A stretch of 64,000 bases of DNA, taken from Lachnospiraceae bacterium. Its GTDB lineage: Bacteria > Bacillota > Clostridia > Lachnospirales > Lachnospiraceae. The notes below the pieces were generated by a model that was given only the letters and a program-made list of their open reading frames with translations, was not told where the DNA came from and made no database searches. Both the position numbers and the translations under genes were made by a program. How positions within the stretch are numbered: the first letter of the stretch is position 1; each line of letters starts with the position of its first letter. Where the stretch lies: NCBI GenBank assembly GCA_009774625.1, contig VSOB01000001.1:74070-138069 (forward strand). Reading direction: 5' to 3'. Below are positions 26,170-36,366 of the stretch, piece after piece.

Positions 26170-28375
26170 TTTCACGCTTCTCCTGTATTTCTTTTAATAA
26201 AGCATTCGGGTCTTCCAACAATAACCATCCTCTGTCTCGTACATAGAAAAAATAATCACTGAATCCGGCCTCTTTTACATACTGTTCCATCTCTTTGTAA
26301 AAAACCGAACATATAATAAGGTACAATTCATCTTTATTTCTTTTCTGAATATCATTTAATGTTACAACTTTTACCCCATATAGTTCATCCGGCAAATGAT
26401 CCTTTGAAATATCGACAATACATTTGGGTCTGTACTTATGTCCAAACTGGGTAAAATATTCTTCAAATTGGGTTCCATCTCCTATTAGCACGATTTCTTT
26501 ATCTGCAGGCAACGGATTAAATATACCGGAAAACTTTTTCTTATATTCCGGATAGGGAGTGTTCGCCGAATAAAAACCATGTCTGTACTTTTTAACTTCC
26601 GGCCTTGGATAATACATATAATCATTCCCATACAGATGAGATAAAACAGAGTCATAATCCTTCGGAATCTCAATACGTATATTTTCAAACATAATTTCTT
26701 CTGTCTGTGAAAATGCTTCTCTGTCCAGCCTTCTGACCCCGCCTGCATGCATATAATGTGCGAAAATTCCAAACGGCGCTTTTTCATCTGTATTGCCGCC
26801 CGCCATAATCTTATTCAGCCGGTCCATCAAACGATTTTTGGGAAATAATTTCCCCAGATATTTGTAAAATTTCCAAACCAACAATGGCATATCCATGTAT
26901 CGGGCAAAATAGCCATAAGCCTTTGCATACAGCAGTCTTTGATAAAAACAAATCCTTAACTCTTTCCACTTTTCACGTACAGGGTTCCTGTAACCATTGT
27001 CCAATGGGAATATATCTATCCCAATCCCTTCACAGCAATCAATCCACCAGTTCTGCGGCTGTATGGCAGTTGTTTTTTTATCTCTCAATTTTAAATAGCC
27101 GCCATAGAAACAGCTGTCATTCCATGGAGTCTGCAAAAAATAGTCCCCCTGAAATTCATCAGCAAGCTGTAATAAAGTTTCATAGTCTTTTCTCGGCATA
27201 GCAACATCTATATCGTCGTCGCCTGGAGTAACGCCACCATGTCTTACCGCTCCTAAAAGGCTGCCGTAGATCAGATACAATTTCAAATTATATTTTTCAC
27301 AGACTATCTTTAAATGCCCCAGCAAATCCAGTTGAATTTGAATCACCTGACGAATCAGTCGGCTGTCATAATCTATTTTCCCAATACACGCATTTCCCTG
27401 CATAACAAGAAATTTCCGGTTAAATTCCATCCTTTTAAAGGTTTCGGATTTATTTTCTCCTGCTATGTCAATGCTCCTGACCTGTTTTCTCTCTCCGGCA
27501 AATCCGATACTTTTCCCGGACGCTTCCACAAAATATGCATTTGCAAAAAAAGGAAAGGAGCCATTTTGTACAATGTCTTTCAACGCTTCAGTTTCGTCGA
27601 ACAAAACCGACTTATCATGGCTACAATAATCCTGTAATTCTTCTATATCTTCTGCCTGAGGTAAACATTCATCGGAAAAGATTTTATAAACGGTGTAATA
27701 ATCCGGCATGGGATAAAAAAAATGAGTATATTTCAAACCTGCTGCTGATAAAATTTCAATCAACTGACTTTTATGGAATGTCCGCCCACATCCGCCCTCC
27801 GGATAACCGGCAATTCCATCAAAAGGTACACAAGTATAGGTTTCCTTTCTTCCACACCAATTCTGTATCCCATACCGGTTCTCCACAGCTAAAAGCAATT
27901 TCCCGTCTTCTTTTAACCACCGCAATATAGATCGCATATAACGGACATATTCAGCAGTATCCGCAGTCCCATTTCCGACTCTTTCCAGTTCCCCCAAAAG
28001 AATAATATAATCAAACGAATCCGGAAATCTGATAGTTTCAATATCGCCTGTAAATACTTCCAGATTCTCTCTGTGTTTGTATCGATACGAAATCGCCTGT
28101 GACCGGAACTGGGATTTTTCCGTCACTGCGACATACTTTCCCAAATCGCATAGTTTGCCTGTTATGGCGCCAAACCCTGCCTCTATCTCCAGAATTGACG
28201 CATTCTCTTTAAATGGATACCATTCTATCGTGGAAACCCGCTGTGAACTTAATTGATTTACGATTTCTTTTCTCGTCTCATGGCAAATCACCTCATCACA
28301 ATTTTCAGTTCCGGATTTTTTTATATAATCAAAAATTGTCTGATCTATATATTCATTATTTTTTTCCATATTCAT
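26153..28375 (-). CDS. Three-domain protein: SAM methyltransferase, LicD phosphotransferase and Rossmann-like module
   Basis: 740 residues. Residues about 40-235 form a class I methyltransferase (SAM loop ILEIEAGFGAIT at 61-72, then FDYIILLGELE). Residues about 345-600 are LicD, with LIYGSLLGAVRHGGVTPGDD at 368-387 and DIDVAMPRKDY after it. Residues about 620-740 carry the Rossmann-like module (EIVLIGDGTQFEEYF). It may methylate and transfer a phospho-alcohol, or modify the glycan in two ways. The TagD-like gene follows directly and could make its CDP donor. Two ATGs (28375 and 28369) are close; neither has a strong ribosome site. AT-rich. Confidence 0.8.
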   Translation of the reverse strand: MNMEKNNEYIDQTIFDYIKKSGTENCDEVICHETRKEIVNQLSSQRVSTIEWYPFKENASILEIEAGFGAITGKLCDLGKYVAVTEKSQFRSQAISYRYKHRENLEVFTGDIETIRFPDSFDYIILLGELERVGNGTADTAEYVRYMRSILRWLKEDGKLLLAVENRYGIQNWCGRKETYTCVPFDGIAGYPEGGCGRTFHKSQLIEILSAAGLKYTHFFYPMPDYYTVYKIFSDECLPQAEDIEELQDYCSHDKSVLFDETEALKDIVQNGSFPFFANAYFVEASGKSIGFAGERKQVRSIDIAGENKSETFKRMEFNRKFLVMQGNACIGKIDYDSRLIRQVIQIQLDLLGHLKIVCEKYNLKLYLIYGSLLGAVRHGGVTPGDDDIDVAMPRKDYETLLQLADEFQGDYFLQTPWNDSCFYGGYLKLRDKKTTAIQPQNWWIDCCEGIGIDIFPLDNGYRNPVREKWKELRICFYQRLLYAKAYGYFARYMDMPLLVWKFYKYLGKLFPKNRLMDRLNKIMAGGNTDEKAPFGIFAHYMHAGGVRRLDREAFSQTEEIMFENIRIEIPKDYDSVLSHLYGNDYMYYPRPEVKKYRHGFYSANTPYPEYKKKFSGIFNPLPADKEIVLIGDGTQFEEYFTQFGHKYRPKCIVDISKDHLPDELYGVKVVTLNDIQKRNKDELYLIICSVFYKEMEQYVKEAGFSDYFFYVRDRGWLLLEDPNALLKEIQEKRENGRKI

Positions 28376-28389
28376 TCCGCACTTTTCAA

Positions 28390-29631
28390 TTAACCAATTA
28401 AAGTATCCAATGGTATGAGTTTAAAGTCTCCTCTCATTTGCAATTCCTGTTTAATCTTTTCAAACTCAAGATAAGTAGACACAACGACAGCATCAACCAA
28501 AGGAAGCCTGTCCTCCGGTGCGTAAATATTAATTTTGTCATGTGCCATTCCTTTTTTATTTCTGTCTATAAAACAGGCAATCCGAATATTACTCCTTCTC
28601 AAGTCCTGAAAAAGCAGCATTCCATGCATCCCTGCCCCATAAATCGCTATTGTATGGACATTCATATTTTCCAGCCGCCGGGCAATGGAGTCATCTGAAA
28701 ACTCCATCCTCAGCCATTCCCGCATCTTACAATAAAAGTCAGATCTTCTGTCTAACAGCGCTTTATTGGCAATTTCCCGGTTTCTATATATGTCAATGAT
28801 AATCTGCAGCCATTCCGCAGATGTATCACACGCTTTCAGCAATTTGCACATTGCTTCTGTTTCTGAAAACATGCCGCTTGTTTCGCTCATATATTGGGAA
28901 TAATAAATCTCTCCACATCCCTGTGCTACTATCTCTTTATGATAACGGCGCAGCAGCTCCAGTTTTTCGTTGAGAACAGTCCCCGGGGTTTCAAGATTTG
29001 ATAAACCGTCATGCATGGTCCAGTTCTCTGACAAAACTTTATCAATTATTTTAATTACCAGATTTCGTTTTGTCTGCCCCCTCATCAACAGTTCCCAATC
29101 AATATTCCCATTCAATTCTTCCGAAAATCCGCCTGTTTCCTCCAGGAAACTCTTTCGGTAAATACTTGCGCTGGCATCCGCAATATTGTGCAGCCAAATC
29201 TCCTGTTCACTTTTATAATTCTCTACCAATAACGGTTTGGGTAAAATTTCCGTTTCAAAAAATATATGCTGTTTATACTTACTGCATATCAGATCCAATG
29301 ATCCATCATCTTCACGTATTAGTTTCATAAATTCTTCTAATTTAGTTTCATACCATTCATTGTCACTGTCCAAAAAGGCAATATATGTTCCATTCGCCAT
29401 CTTAATGCCATAATTTCTGGCGGCGCCTGCCCCACTGTGTTCTTTTAATAAATAATATTTCACCAGAGGGAACTGAAAACTTTCAATATATTCTTTCGTA
29501 TGGTCTGTAGACGCATCATCTACCAGGATGATTTCAAACGGTTTCGTGCTTTGAGCCAATACACTTTCCAGGGCTCTCCTTACTTCATATTTCCGATTAT
29601 ATGTTGTTAAAATCACTGATACCTTATTCAT
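28390..29631 (-). CDS. GT2 family glycosyltransferase with C-terminal Rossmann-like module
   Basis: 413 residues. Residues 1-220 are a GT-A fold: VSVILTTYNRKYEVRRALES, then LVDDASTDHT and FLDSDNEWYE as the two aspartate motifs. Residues about 325-413 are the recurring small module: IAIYGAGMHGMLLF, a CFIDRN strand and VDAVVVSTY. It is cytoplasmic, with no membrane helix. The module has a GxGxxG-like loop but is only about 90 residues long, so it may bind a nucleotide, sugar nucleotide or partner. Neighbours on both sides carry the same module. Sugar and linkage are unknown. Confidence 0.85.
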   Translation of the reverse strand: MNKVSVILTTYNRKYEVRRALESVLAQSTKPFEIILVDDASTDHTKEYIESFQFPLVKYYLLKEHSGAGAARNYGIKMANGTYIAFLDSDNEWYETKLEEFMKLIREDDGSLDLICSKYKQHIFFETEILPKPLLVENYKSEQEIWLHNIADASASIYRKSFLEETGGFSEELNGNIDWELLMRGQTKRNLVIKIIDKVLSENWTMHDGLSNLETPGTVLNEKLELLRRYHKEIVAQGCGEIYYSQYMSETSGMFSETEAMCKLLKACDTSAEWLQIIIDIYRNREIANKALLDRRSDFYCKMREWLRMEFSDDSIARRLENMNVHTIAIYGAGMHGMLLFQDLRRSNIRIACFIDRNKKGMAHDKINIYAPEDRLPLVDAVVVSTYLEFEKIKQELQMRGDFKLIPLDTLIG

Positions 29632-29677
29632 TGTTATAGTTCCTTTCGCGTTGCTGCATACTTAAACAATTTTTCCT

Positions 29678-32389
29678 CTACAAGTCAAAACATAACCAAC
29701 ATAATTTATTTCTCTTTGTACCAAGAGCTATAAATTCTTTCAGCATTTTAAACGCATCTTCTTTTTTTTCTGTTAAGAATAAAACAGTATCATAGTCCGC
29801 TTCCCGTATCATTTCAAATTCCTGTCTGTTAAATGCACCGAAAGATTTTTCAACAGAAAACTCCATTATAGCAATGATTTTCCCCGCTTCTTTTACATGC
29901 TCAACGAGTATCGTTCTCTTTTCATCCTCCAGGTCACTGGCTGCCACCAGTATAAATGTATGATTTCTTAATATATTGGTAAATAAATTGCTTCCGCCCT
30001 TTTTTTCAGGAGTCCCCTGTTCACATATACGGGCATACTGTCTGACCTCATCCGTACTCCGCATCAAAGAAAAACTCAATGAACCACCTTTATAATACTT
30101 TTCAACCGGCTCATTTTCAATAAATTGATATCCGTGATATAAATGAATCAACTTCTTCTCACGTTTACGAACTTTGTATATTTGATCAATGTCTTTTACT
30201 GACAATGCCGGAGCAAAATATTTCACCTCTTTGTCTCTGCCGGAATAGCTGAACGGCATATCTCCTATAAAATCAATAATCTCATCATTGGATTCATCAA
30301 CCATATACTTTAAATATAATATAGGGACAGAAATATCATCTGTTCCGTCCTTACTGTTTTCAAACTCCAAATACTTTCTTACAAACAGCAGTGTCCCTTC
30401 TATAAATGCTTCATAACCATGCTCTTTCAAAGCATCCTGTTCCAACGTATCAATAACAGGTGTAATCTTTCCATCTATAGATTCATATCCTTCTGTAGCC
30501 CCATGCAGAGCATGACATAACACTTCAATCAAAAATCCATCTTTAATATTACTGGGTATATATCCATAATTCATACAATTTTTATTTTCACAAAGCCAAT
30601 CCAGCTTTTGAAAAAAAGTGATCACAGGAAAATCCGTCAACTCTGCCATAACATCCGATATGCATTCCTGGGTAAACCCGGACCCGGATAACTCTACAAA
30701 AGCAAAGTGTTCATCAGAAAAATCTATTTCCTGTTTCAAATATTCTCTGAGCATCTTTCTTTTGGAAGCGTGATACGCTATCAGTTTTTCCTCCAGATCT
30801 TTATTATGAAATATCAGTTGCCTCACAAAATCATATTCATCTATATCAAGATATCCCTTTTCATTAAATATTTCCGATATATGCTCATTTATCAGCTCCA
30901 CCGGAATCTGGAAAATATCTGCAATCTCTTTTACGGTTCTGATCTGAATTTCCGACGAGTTTGCTATAAATTTTTCCAGATCGCAATTGTTTTCTGACAA
31001 TGTGGCCATTCTCCATGCTTTTCTGGAACCATATATATAATGTGTTGATACATCCCTTTGTTCCATTTGAATCATCAGATCGGCAATCTTTTTTAGCAGA
31101 TATCCGTCTCTGGCTACAAAATATAACCTTTTAATTCCTTCCTGCTCACATCTTTGTAACAGCCAATGGACATAAGAAAAAAAGAGAGGACCGCCAACCG
31201 CACATCCTATCCTTTTATTTCTGTCCATCTGAGAATCCATCGCTCTGGCAGCATAAGATATACCAATATTTTTCTGAAAAGATATTTTATCAATATTCAA
31301 TGCAATTAATTTCTGTTCAAACGGAAACAATTCTTCTCCCGAAATCAAATGCGGCGTGATCTCCAGACTCGCGGGAATCTCGTAGTCAAGTACTTTATCA
31401 TTTCCGTAATGATCCCATACCGGAAACAACACATTTTTATAAAATCGAATCAGGTGATATACTGCAGCAGTTTCTTTATTTTTCTTACATACAGAAGTTA
31501 CGACCAACTCATAGTCCAACAATTCAGGACACACCATTTCAAATACGGCATCCACCAACTCCCTGCTGTAATATGTCTCTGCCAAAAGCAATACATTTGA
31601 TGATTTCTTCAGTTCCTGAAGCAAATGTAAATTCTCTTCCACCAAACACAGATTACTTTTTACCACCTCTTCTTCCAGTTCAATAAGCTGTTCTTCACAT
31701 GCTTTACTGACGCCGCCTGTAATACTCAACGCACAATAAATCTGACGCAATGTAATTTCCTGTATTTCATCGTTACAAAAATTCGCACGCGCCAGATTTT
31801 CTGCATTCACTCTTAACGTAAAAAAATTATCGATCAGAAAATCAGGAAACTCCTTTTCTCCCCTCAGCGATTGCAGGCGCTCCTGAATCTCTAAAAACAG
31901 TCCCTCTCTGGTAGCCATCTTATTGACCAGCAAAGTATCAAAAACATTAAAAGACACCAGTTCACTTTCATCGGATTCTATAAAGGGAATGACCAATTGA
32001 CCATACACATCTTCGGATTTGATCCCCTTCTCTTTTAAAATTCTGGCCACTTCCCTTGTATTTTTATAGCTTAATCCAAGAAAAAAACCAATTTTATCCC
32101 TGCTTTTCAGCAAAGTTATAAGTTCATAAACAGGATATCCCAAATACTCCTTATCCGTATCCTGCATGTTTGATACAACAAACCCATTTATCTTAATGTC
32201 TAAAGTCTCAAAAAATTCTACCAACTCTCTGGCATAATTCCCCGCCCCATATATATAACATCTGCTATGGCTTTTTACAAATCTTTTCAGATATGCATCC
32301 TGCCTGATAAAATATTCTATCATACTTCTTTTTTCAGGCCCCTTGCAAATATGCTCTTCGCTGCTGCCTGACAAATAAAGAAATCTCAT
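29678..32389 (-). CDS. Large HAD-like protein with N-terminal Rossmann-like module, nucleophile replaced
   Basis: 903 residues. Residues about 40-130 are the recurring module (CYIYGAGNYARELVEFF, then INGFVVSN). From 144 the sequence LVSFNVFDTLLVNK matches the first motif of polysaccharide-locus HAD proteins (usually SFDxFDTLL), but the nucleophilic aspartate is Asn148. A second HAD-like region follows (KRLYFVARDGYLLKKIADL, about 415-435). The remaining half is unrecognised. It is probably not an ordinary phosphatase; the second DGYLL-type region could still be active. The ATG has GAAAGG 7 bases upstream. AT-rich, in the middle of the module-bearing gene run. Confidence 0.6.
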   Translation of the reverse strand: MRFLYLSGSSEEHICKGPEKRSMIEYFIRQDAYLKRFVKSHSRCYIYGAGNYARELVEFFETLDIKINGFVVSNMQDTDKEYLGYPVYELITLLKSRDKIGFFLGLSYKNTREVARILKEKGIKSEDVYGQLVIPFIESDESELVSFNVFDTLLVNKMATREGLFLEIQERLQSLRGEKEFPDFLIDNFFTLRVNAENLARANFCNDEIQEITLRQIYCALSITGGVSKACEEQLIELEEEVVKSNLCLVEENLHLLQELKKSSNVLLLAETYYSRELVDAVFEMVCPELLDYELVVTSVCKKNKETAAVYHLIRFYKNVLFPVWDHYGNDKVLDYEIPASLEITPHLISGEELFPFEQKLIALNIDKISFQKNIGISYAARAMDSQMDRNKRIGCAVGGPLFFSYVHWLLQRCEQEGIKRLYFVARDGYLLKKIADLMIQMEQRDVSTHYIYGSRKAWRMATLSENNCDLEKFIANSSEIQIRTVKEIADIFQIPVELINEHISEIFNEKGYLDIDEYDFVRQLIFHNKDLEEKLIAYHASKRKMLREYLKQEIDFSDEHFAFVELSGSGFTQECISDVMAELTDFPVITFFQKLDWLCENKNCMNYGYIPSNIKDGFLIEVLCHALHGATEGYESIDGKITPVIDTLEQDALKEHGYEAFIEGTLLFVRKYLEFENSKDGTDDISVPILYLKYMVDESNDEIIDFIGDMPFSYSGRDKEVKYFAPALSVKDIDQIYKVRKREKKLIHLYHGYQFIENEPVEKYYKGGSLSFSLMRSTDEVRQYARICEQGTPEKKGGSNLFTNILRNHTFILVAASDLEDEKRTILVEHVKEAGKIIAIMEFSVEKSFGAFNRQEFEMIREADYDTVLFLTEKKEDAFKMLKEFIALGTKRNKLCWLCFDL

Positions 32390-32434
32390 AGTTTAACCTT
32401 TCCCGGCACATCAGGACAATGTAAAACATCCTGT

Positions 32435-33859
32435 TTATGCAATGATATATTTATCAAATATCCCTTTTTTGATATTACGCTTTTGCAGTTCTTCCATCAC
32501 TTCTTTTTTATTTTTGGGATTCAATCCAAGTATAATCCCTGTCTTTTCATCTTTTTTGTCAATTTCATCCAGAGAAAAAACAGGATGACGGTTCAATTCT
32601 TCTTTATTTTCATCTTTATGTGTCACAACAAAACCTGCATACGGAACCCCCATTTTCTCCAAATATCCGGAATAACGCACGGCACACATTCCTGCACCAT
32701 AAATATAAATGACAGCATACCGTTTTACAAAATGTTTTAATTGTAACATTTGCCACTCTCTCTTGACATGCTTCCACAAAGAACCCTTTACTCTCTTTTT
32801 CTTTGCTTTTTTAGGTTTCATAGTTGCGATTTTTTTGATCTTCCAGAGGGGTAAGTCTGTCAATCCTCTCCATTTGCTTCTGTATTCCCAATATATATTG
32901 ATGTCAAATAACTTGTCCTCTCTCAATGTAAGTAAATTTCTTTCATTTAATATATCCGCATATTTTCCGTTTTTCAGTATTACAGTTTTCTTTGCTTTAT
33001 TATAATATGAAGGCAGTGCGTGGATCGTATGGGGAAAACAATATCCAAACACAAAAAAAGTATCCTTTCTCCAGCCCGAAAAATCTTTGAATTTTGAAGA
33101 GCGCAAAGAACCTGTGGGGAAACTCAGATGGACCGCTGAAAATTGTTCCAGCTCCAGTATATGTTCAAAATAAAAACCCAAATGGGAATGGTTTACCCGT
33201 TCCGGGATATTGTACCGTTCCATCAGTTCGTTCCAATTTACATTTTTCAGCATAGTATCCGCTTTTAACAGTACTGCACCATACAGGGTAAGGTGCCAGC
33301 CGCATTCTTTGAAAAAGACAAATGGGCTTTCATAATATCTGTCACCTAACTTTTCCTCATCTCTGTAATTTACCACAATCATATCCAAAGAAGAATTTAA
33401 TTTCTCAGCTACCGCATCCAGAACATTCTGTTCCCAGCGGATAGAGTCGCTGCAGACCCAGACATACTGATATTCTTTTCTGAATCCGTATTCCTGAAAA
33501 ATCATATATACTTTCATATTGGAATGCAGCCTGGAAGGCATCTTTACATAAAACAGATTCGAAAAATTTTTCTGAAATTCTTTGACAACAGACTCTGTAA
33601 AACCATCCTCACTTGAATCATAAATATACATATCTGCTCCCAAAGCAGAATAAATTTCCATATACTCGTCCAGCAATTCCCCTACAATATCTGCCCTTTT
33701 ATATGTGGGAATACAGATTGCCAGTTTTCCCTCGCCAGACATATTGATCCCGCTCGGCGCAACATTATGAGGATCCATAAAATCCTGCTCATAATAGCGC
33801 TGCAGTCCGATTTTTACTGTGGACACGTAGTTTTTATCTAATCTATGAAAACATTTCAT
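32435..33859 (-). CDS. GT2-like glycosyltransferase with C-terminal Rossmann-like module (paralogue of next gene)
   Basis: 474 residues. The glycosyltransferase part starts near residue 45 (LAICIPTYKRADIVGELLDE) and has MYIYDSSEDG and WVCSDSIRW where GT-A enzymes carry their aspartate motifs. A basic stretch (KPKKAKKKRVKG) near 355-370 links to the module, residues about 385-474: VIYIYGAGMCAVRYSGYLEK, AGFVVTH, TGIILGL. The adjacent downstream-numbered gene 33910-35184 has the same architecture and similar wording throughout, so the two are paralogues with divergent specificity. No membrane segment. The start at 33859 is not strongly supported by a ribosome site. Confidence 0.75.
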   Translation of the reverse strand: MKCFHRLDKNYVSTVKIGLQRYYEQDFMDPHNVAPSGINMSGEGKLAICIPTYKRADIVGELLDEYMEIYSALGADMYIYDSSEDGFTESVVKEFQKNFSNLFYVKMPSRLHSNMKVYMIFQEYGFRKEYQYVWVCSDSIRWEQNVLDAVAEKLNSSLDMIVVNYRDEEKLGDRYYESPFVFFKECGWHLTLYGAVLLKADTMLKNVNWNELMERYNIPERVNHSHLGFYFEHILELEQFSAVHLSFPTGSLRSSKFKDFSGWRKDTFFVFGYCFPHTIHALPSYYNKAKKTVILKNGKYADILNERNLLTLREDKLFDINIYWEYRSKWRGLTDLPLWKIKKIATMKPKKAKKKRVKGSLWKHVKREWQMLQLKHFVKRYAVIYIYGAGMCAVRYSGYLEKMGVPYAGFVVTHKDENKEELNRHPVFSLDEIDKKDEKTGIILGLNPKNKKEVMEELQKRNIKKGIFDKYIIA

Positions 33860-33909
33860 ATAAAATCCTTTCTATCTGCCTCGTATTTATTTTACATTTT
33901 ATCTTCTGA

Positions 33910-35184
33910 CTATCCTTCCAATGGAATGTCTATATAGCATGTCCTGCCGTCAAAGCCATCTTTCAGCAATTGCGGCATCACTTCTTTCTGATTTGCTTTC
34001 CCCAGTCCCAATATAATGCCCAGATCTTTTCTGTTTTTAATATCTGAGTATTCTTTTATCTTATGATGGTCCAGCATAGTCTTATTCCCAGCTCTCGAAA
34101 CCACAAAACACTCATAAGGAATATGAAACCGATCCAGATATGCAGCATGCCTCTGCGCATGTCTGCCTGCACCATAAATAACAATTGTCCCGAAACGACC
34201 GGCAAATTCTGACAATTCACGATAAATTTTATCATTTAAACACTGCTGTGCCTCTTCCGGCTCCATTCTGGCTATTCTCGCCATCTCATCTTCCGTCACA
34301 TTCGAAACCCGAAGCAGCCATTCTTTATAAGCCATAAATTTCTCATAATCAAAAGTTCCATTGATACGGTAACTAAGCAGCAAATAAAGAGAGTACCGTT
34401 CAGATGGCAGGCCAGCCACCTGATTAAAGATCTCCGTGTCTTTCCGGTAAAATACAGGCAAGTTTTCCAGCATACAGAGCCAGCACTGACTCCATATGCG
34501 GATTACTTCGGATTTCCAGAAAGAGTCCTTTTTAAATCTGGAAAAAATTCTTTCTTTGGCAGGAACAATAAGCCGAAGTGCACAAAAAGGATTCCTTTTC
34601 TTTATCTGTTCCAGATACAACGCTACATGAGAAAAATTAATACAGTCACTATTCAGATATCGCTCTGTCAGACCGCCCCAGTCAACCTCCCCAAGTATAG
34701 AATCGCACTTTACAATTGTACTTCCATACAAAGTCATCTTGTAAGTTGCAACTCTGAAAAATTCCAGCCGGTCAGATATGATTTCAGATACTGTTCCGGA
34801 TACGTCGGCATTATCATCAATAAGCACCACATCATATTCCGGCTGAATGCTGCGAAATAATTTTTCAAGAAACTGTCTGCTAAAATAATGGGCATCTCTC
34901 GTCATCCATATATAATCATATTTTTTCTTCCCTGCTAATTGGCGATACAGATAATACACTTTCTGATTAGATGCTATGGAAGAATCCAGCCTGACATAGT
35001 ATATACTGTCCCGTTTCCATTCCTTACCAATCAGCAATTCTGTCTGGTCATTGGTGCTGGAATCATATATATAAATATCATATCCATACACATCTAATGT
35101 CTCATATATATTTGACAAAAGTTCATGCAGACACTCACTGCTATTATATGTCGGAATCGCAACCGCCAGTTTAATCCCCTGCAT
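33910..35184 (-). CDS. GT2-like glycosyltransferase with C-terminal Rossmann-like module
   Basis: 424 residues. The GT-A start is KLAVAIPTYNSSECLHELL, with IYIYDSSTND and WMTRDAHYFSR, which correspond to the paralogue at 32435-33859. The C-terminal 95 residues carry the module: TIVIYGAGRHAQRHAAYLDR, ECFVVSR, LGIILGLGKANQKEV. The upstream NeuA-phosphatase gene ends 4 bases before it, so it is translationally linked to nonulosonate activation. It could therefore use the CMP-sugar made there, although GT2 members rarely use CMP donors. Donor unknown. Confidence 0.75.
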   Translation of the reverse strand: MQGIKLAVAIPTYNSSECLHELLSNIYETLDVYGYDIYIYDSSTNDQTELLIGKEWKRDSIYYVRLDSSIASNQKVYYLYRQLAGKKKYDYIWMTRDAHYFSRQFLEKLFRSIQPEYDVVLIDDNADVSGTVSEIISDRLEFFRVATYKMTLYGSTIVKCDSILGEVDWGGLTERYLNSDCINFSHVALYLEQIKKRNPFCALRLIVPAKERIFSRFKKDSFWKSEVIRIWSQCWLCMLENLPVFYRKDTEIFNQVAGLPSERYSLYLLLSYRINGTFDYEKFMAYKEWLLRVSNVTEDEMARIARMEPEEAQQCLNDKIYRELSEFAGRFGTIVIYGAGRHAQRHAAYLDRFHIPYECFVVSRAGNKTMLDHHKIKEYSDIKNRKDLGIILGLGKANQKEVMPQLLKDGFDGRTCYIDIPLEG

Positions 35185-35188
35185 ATTA

Positions 35189-36358
35189 TTAACCTCTGAT
35201 CTCTCCCTGAATTATCATATCGATGATTTCTCTTACGGCTCCCTGTCCGCCTTCTTTTTGAGTCACATAAGAAGCGGCAGCTTTTACTTCCTCAATCCCA
35301 TTTGCCACACTGCAGCCAAACCCGACTGCCCTGATCACCGCAAGATCATTGATATCATCCCCCACATAAGCTACGTTCTGCAAGTCTATTTGATAAGTCT
35401 GGCATAGTTCTTTTACAACACTTAATTTATCTTTTATGCCATCCCTGAAAATATCCAAATCCAGCTTTCTGCCTCTGCGCCGGTTTAATTCCCTCTTTTC
35501 ACCTGTAATAATCCCTGTCACCACACCTCTTGTTTTCAATAAATGCAGACCCATTCCATCCAGAGTATTGAATTTTTTCAATTCATCCCCTTTTTCAGAA
35601 TAGTACATGCCTCCATCTGTCAGGCAGCCATCACAGTCTGTCAGAAACATCTTAATTTCAGGAATCCGCCTGTCAGACTTTTTCTCCGCTGCACACCTGT
35701 TTCTGAGCTGCTGTTCAATTACCAGCCAGTCACCTGGCTCATCAATCTCAAAATAAGAGCTCTCATCCATTTCATAAACGCGGATATTACCAGACAGCCT
35801 GCATTTCGACTGCAAAAGTGAATCCCTGTCCGTGATGTAAAACGCCCCATTTTCCACCAGATAACCCTCAAATTCCTGCCTTCTGGGCCGGGCAAATATA
35901 TCATAATTATCCGGCATGGCAAGTCCTTTATCATTTGTTTTCCAGCAAAATCTCTTTTGCCGGACAACAGATAACACACTGTCTGTATCCGGTTTATGAA
36001 ACTCATAAAACCCACCGGTAAGATCCGCTGCAGAAAGCAGCGGGGAAGTTGCCTGTATCAGTACAATCGTATCAAACTGATACTGACCGGCAAATTCCAG
36101 CATGGCAGATTCGGTTGAAGCTGTATCCGACGCACTTTCTTCACTCCGGCTGATTACACAGACCTTATCAAAGCCGAAGCCTTCCACTGTTTCTTTGATT
36201 TCTTCATGGTCAGTGGCAACAAACACCCTGTCTATATCCGGACAATCATTTGCAGCTTTGGTAACCCAGTATACCAACGGCTTTCCTGCAATTACCCGAA
36301 TATTTTTCAGCGGAATGGACTTACTTCCCCCACGTACTGGTATCAATGCTACATTCAT
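35189..36358 (-). CDS. neuA: CMP-nonulosonate synthetase fused to KdsC-type HAD phosphatase
   Basis: 389 residues. Residues 1-225 are a CMP-sialate synthetase (ALIPVRGGSKSIPLKN nucleotide loop; QATSPLL). Residues about 230-389 are a KdsC/C0-type HAD domain: MFLTDCDGCLTDGGMYYSEK with an intact DxDG, ITGEK, then YVGDDINDL. The same fusion order occurs in animal CMAS, and in Bacteroides the two are separate partners of the KDN pathway. The phosphatase would remove the phosphate from a nonulosonate-9-phosphate before CMP activation. ATG 36358 is preferred to a TTG at 36370 because GAGGG lies 5 bases upstream. The synthase gene directly precedes it. Confidence 0.88.
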   Translation of the reverse strand: MNVALIPVRGGSKSIPLKNIRVIAGKPLVYWVTKAANDCPDIDRVFVATDHEEIKETVEGFGFDKVCVISRSEESASDTASTESAMLEFAGQYQFDTIVLIQATSPLLSAADLTGGFYEFHKPDTDSVLSVVRQKRFCWKTNDKGLAMPDNYDIFARPRRQEFEGYLVENGAFYITDRDSLLQSKCRLSGNIRVYEMDESSYFEIDEPGDWLVIEQQLRNRCAAEKKSDRRIPEIKMFLTDCDGCLTDGGMYYSEKGDELKKFNTLDGMGLHLLKTRGVVTGIITGEKRELNRRRGRKLDLDIFRDGIKDKLSVVKELCQTYQIDLQNVAYVGDDINDLAVIRAVGFGCSVANGIEEVKAAASYVTQKEGGQGAVREIIDMIIQGEIRG

Positions 36359-36366
36359 ATCTTCCC

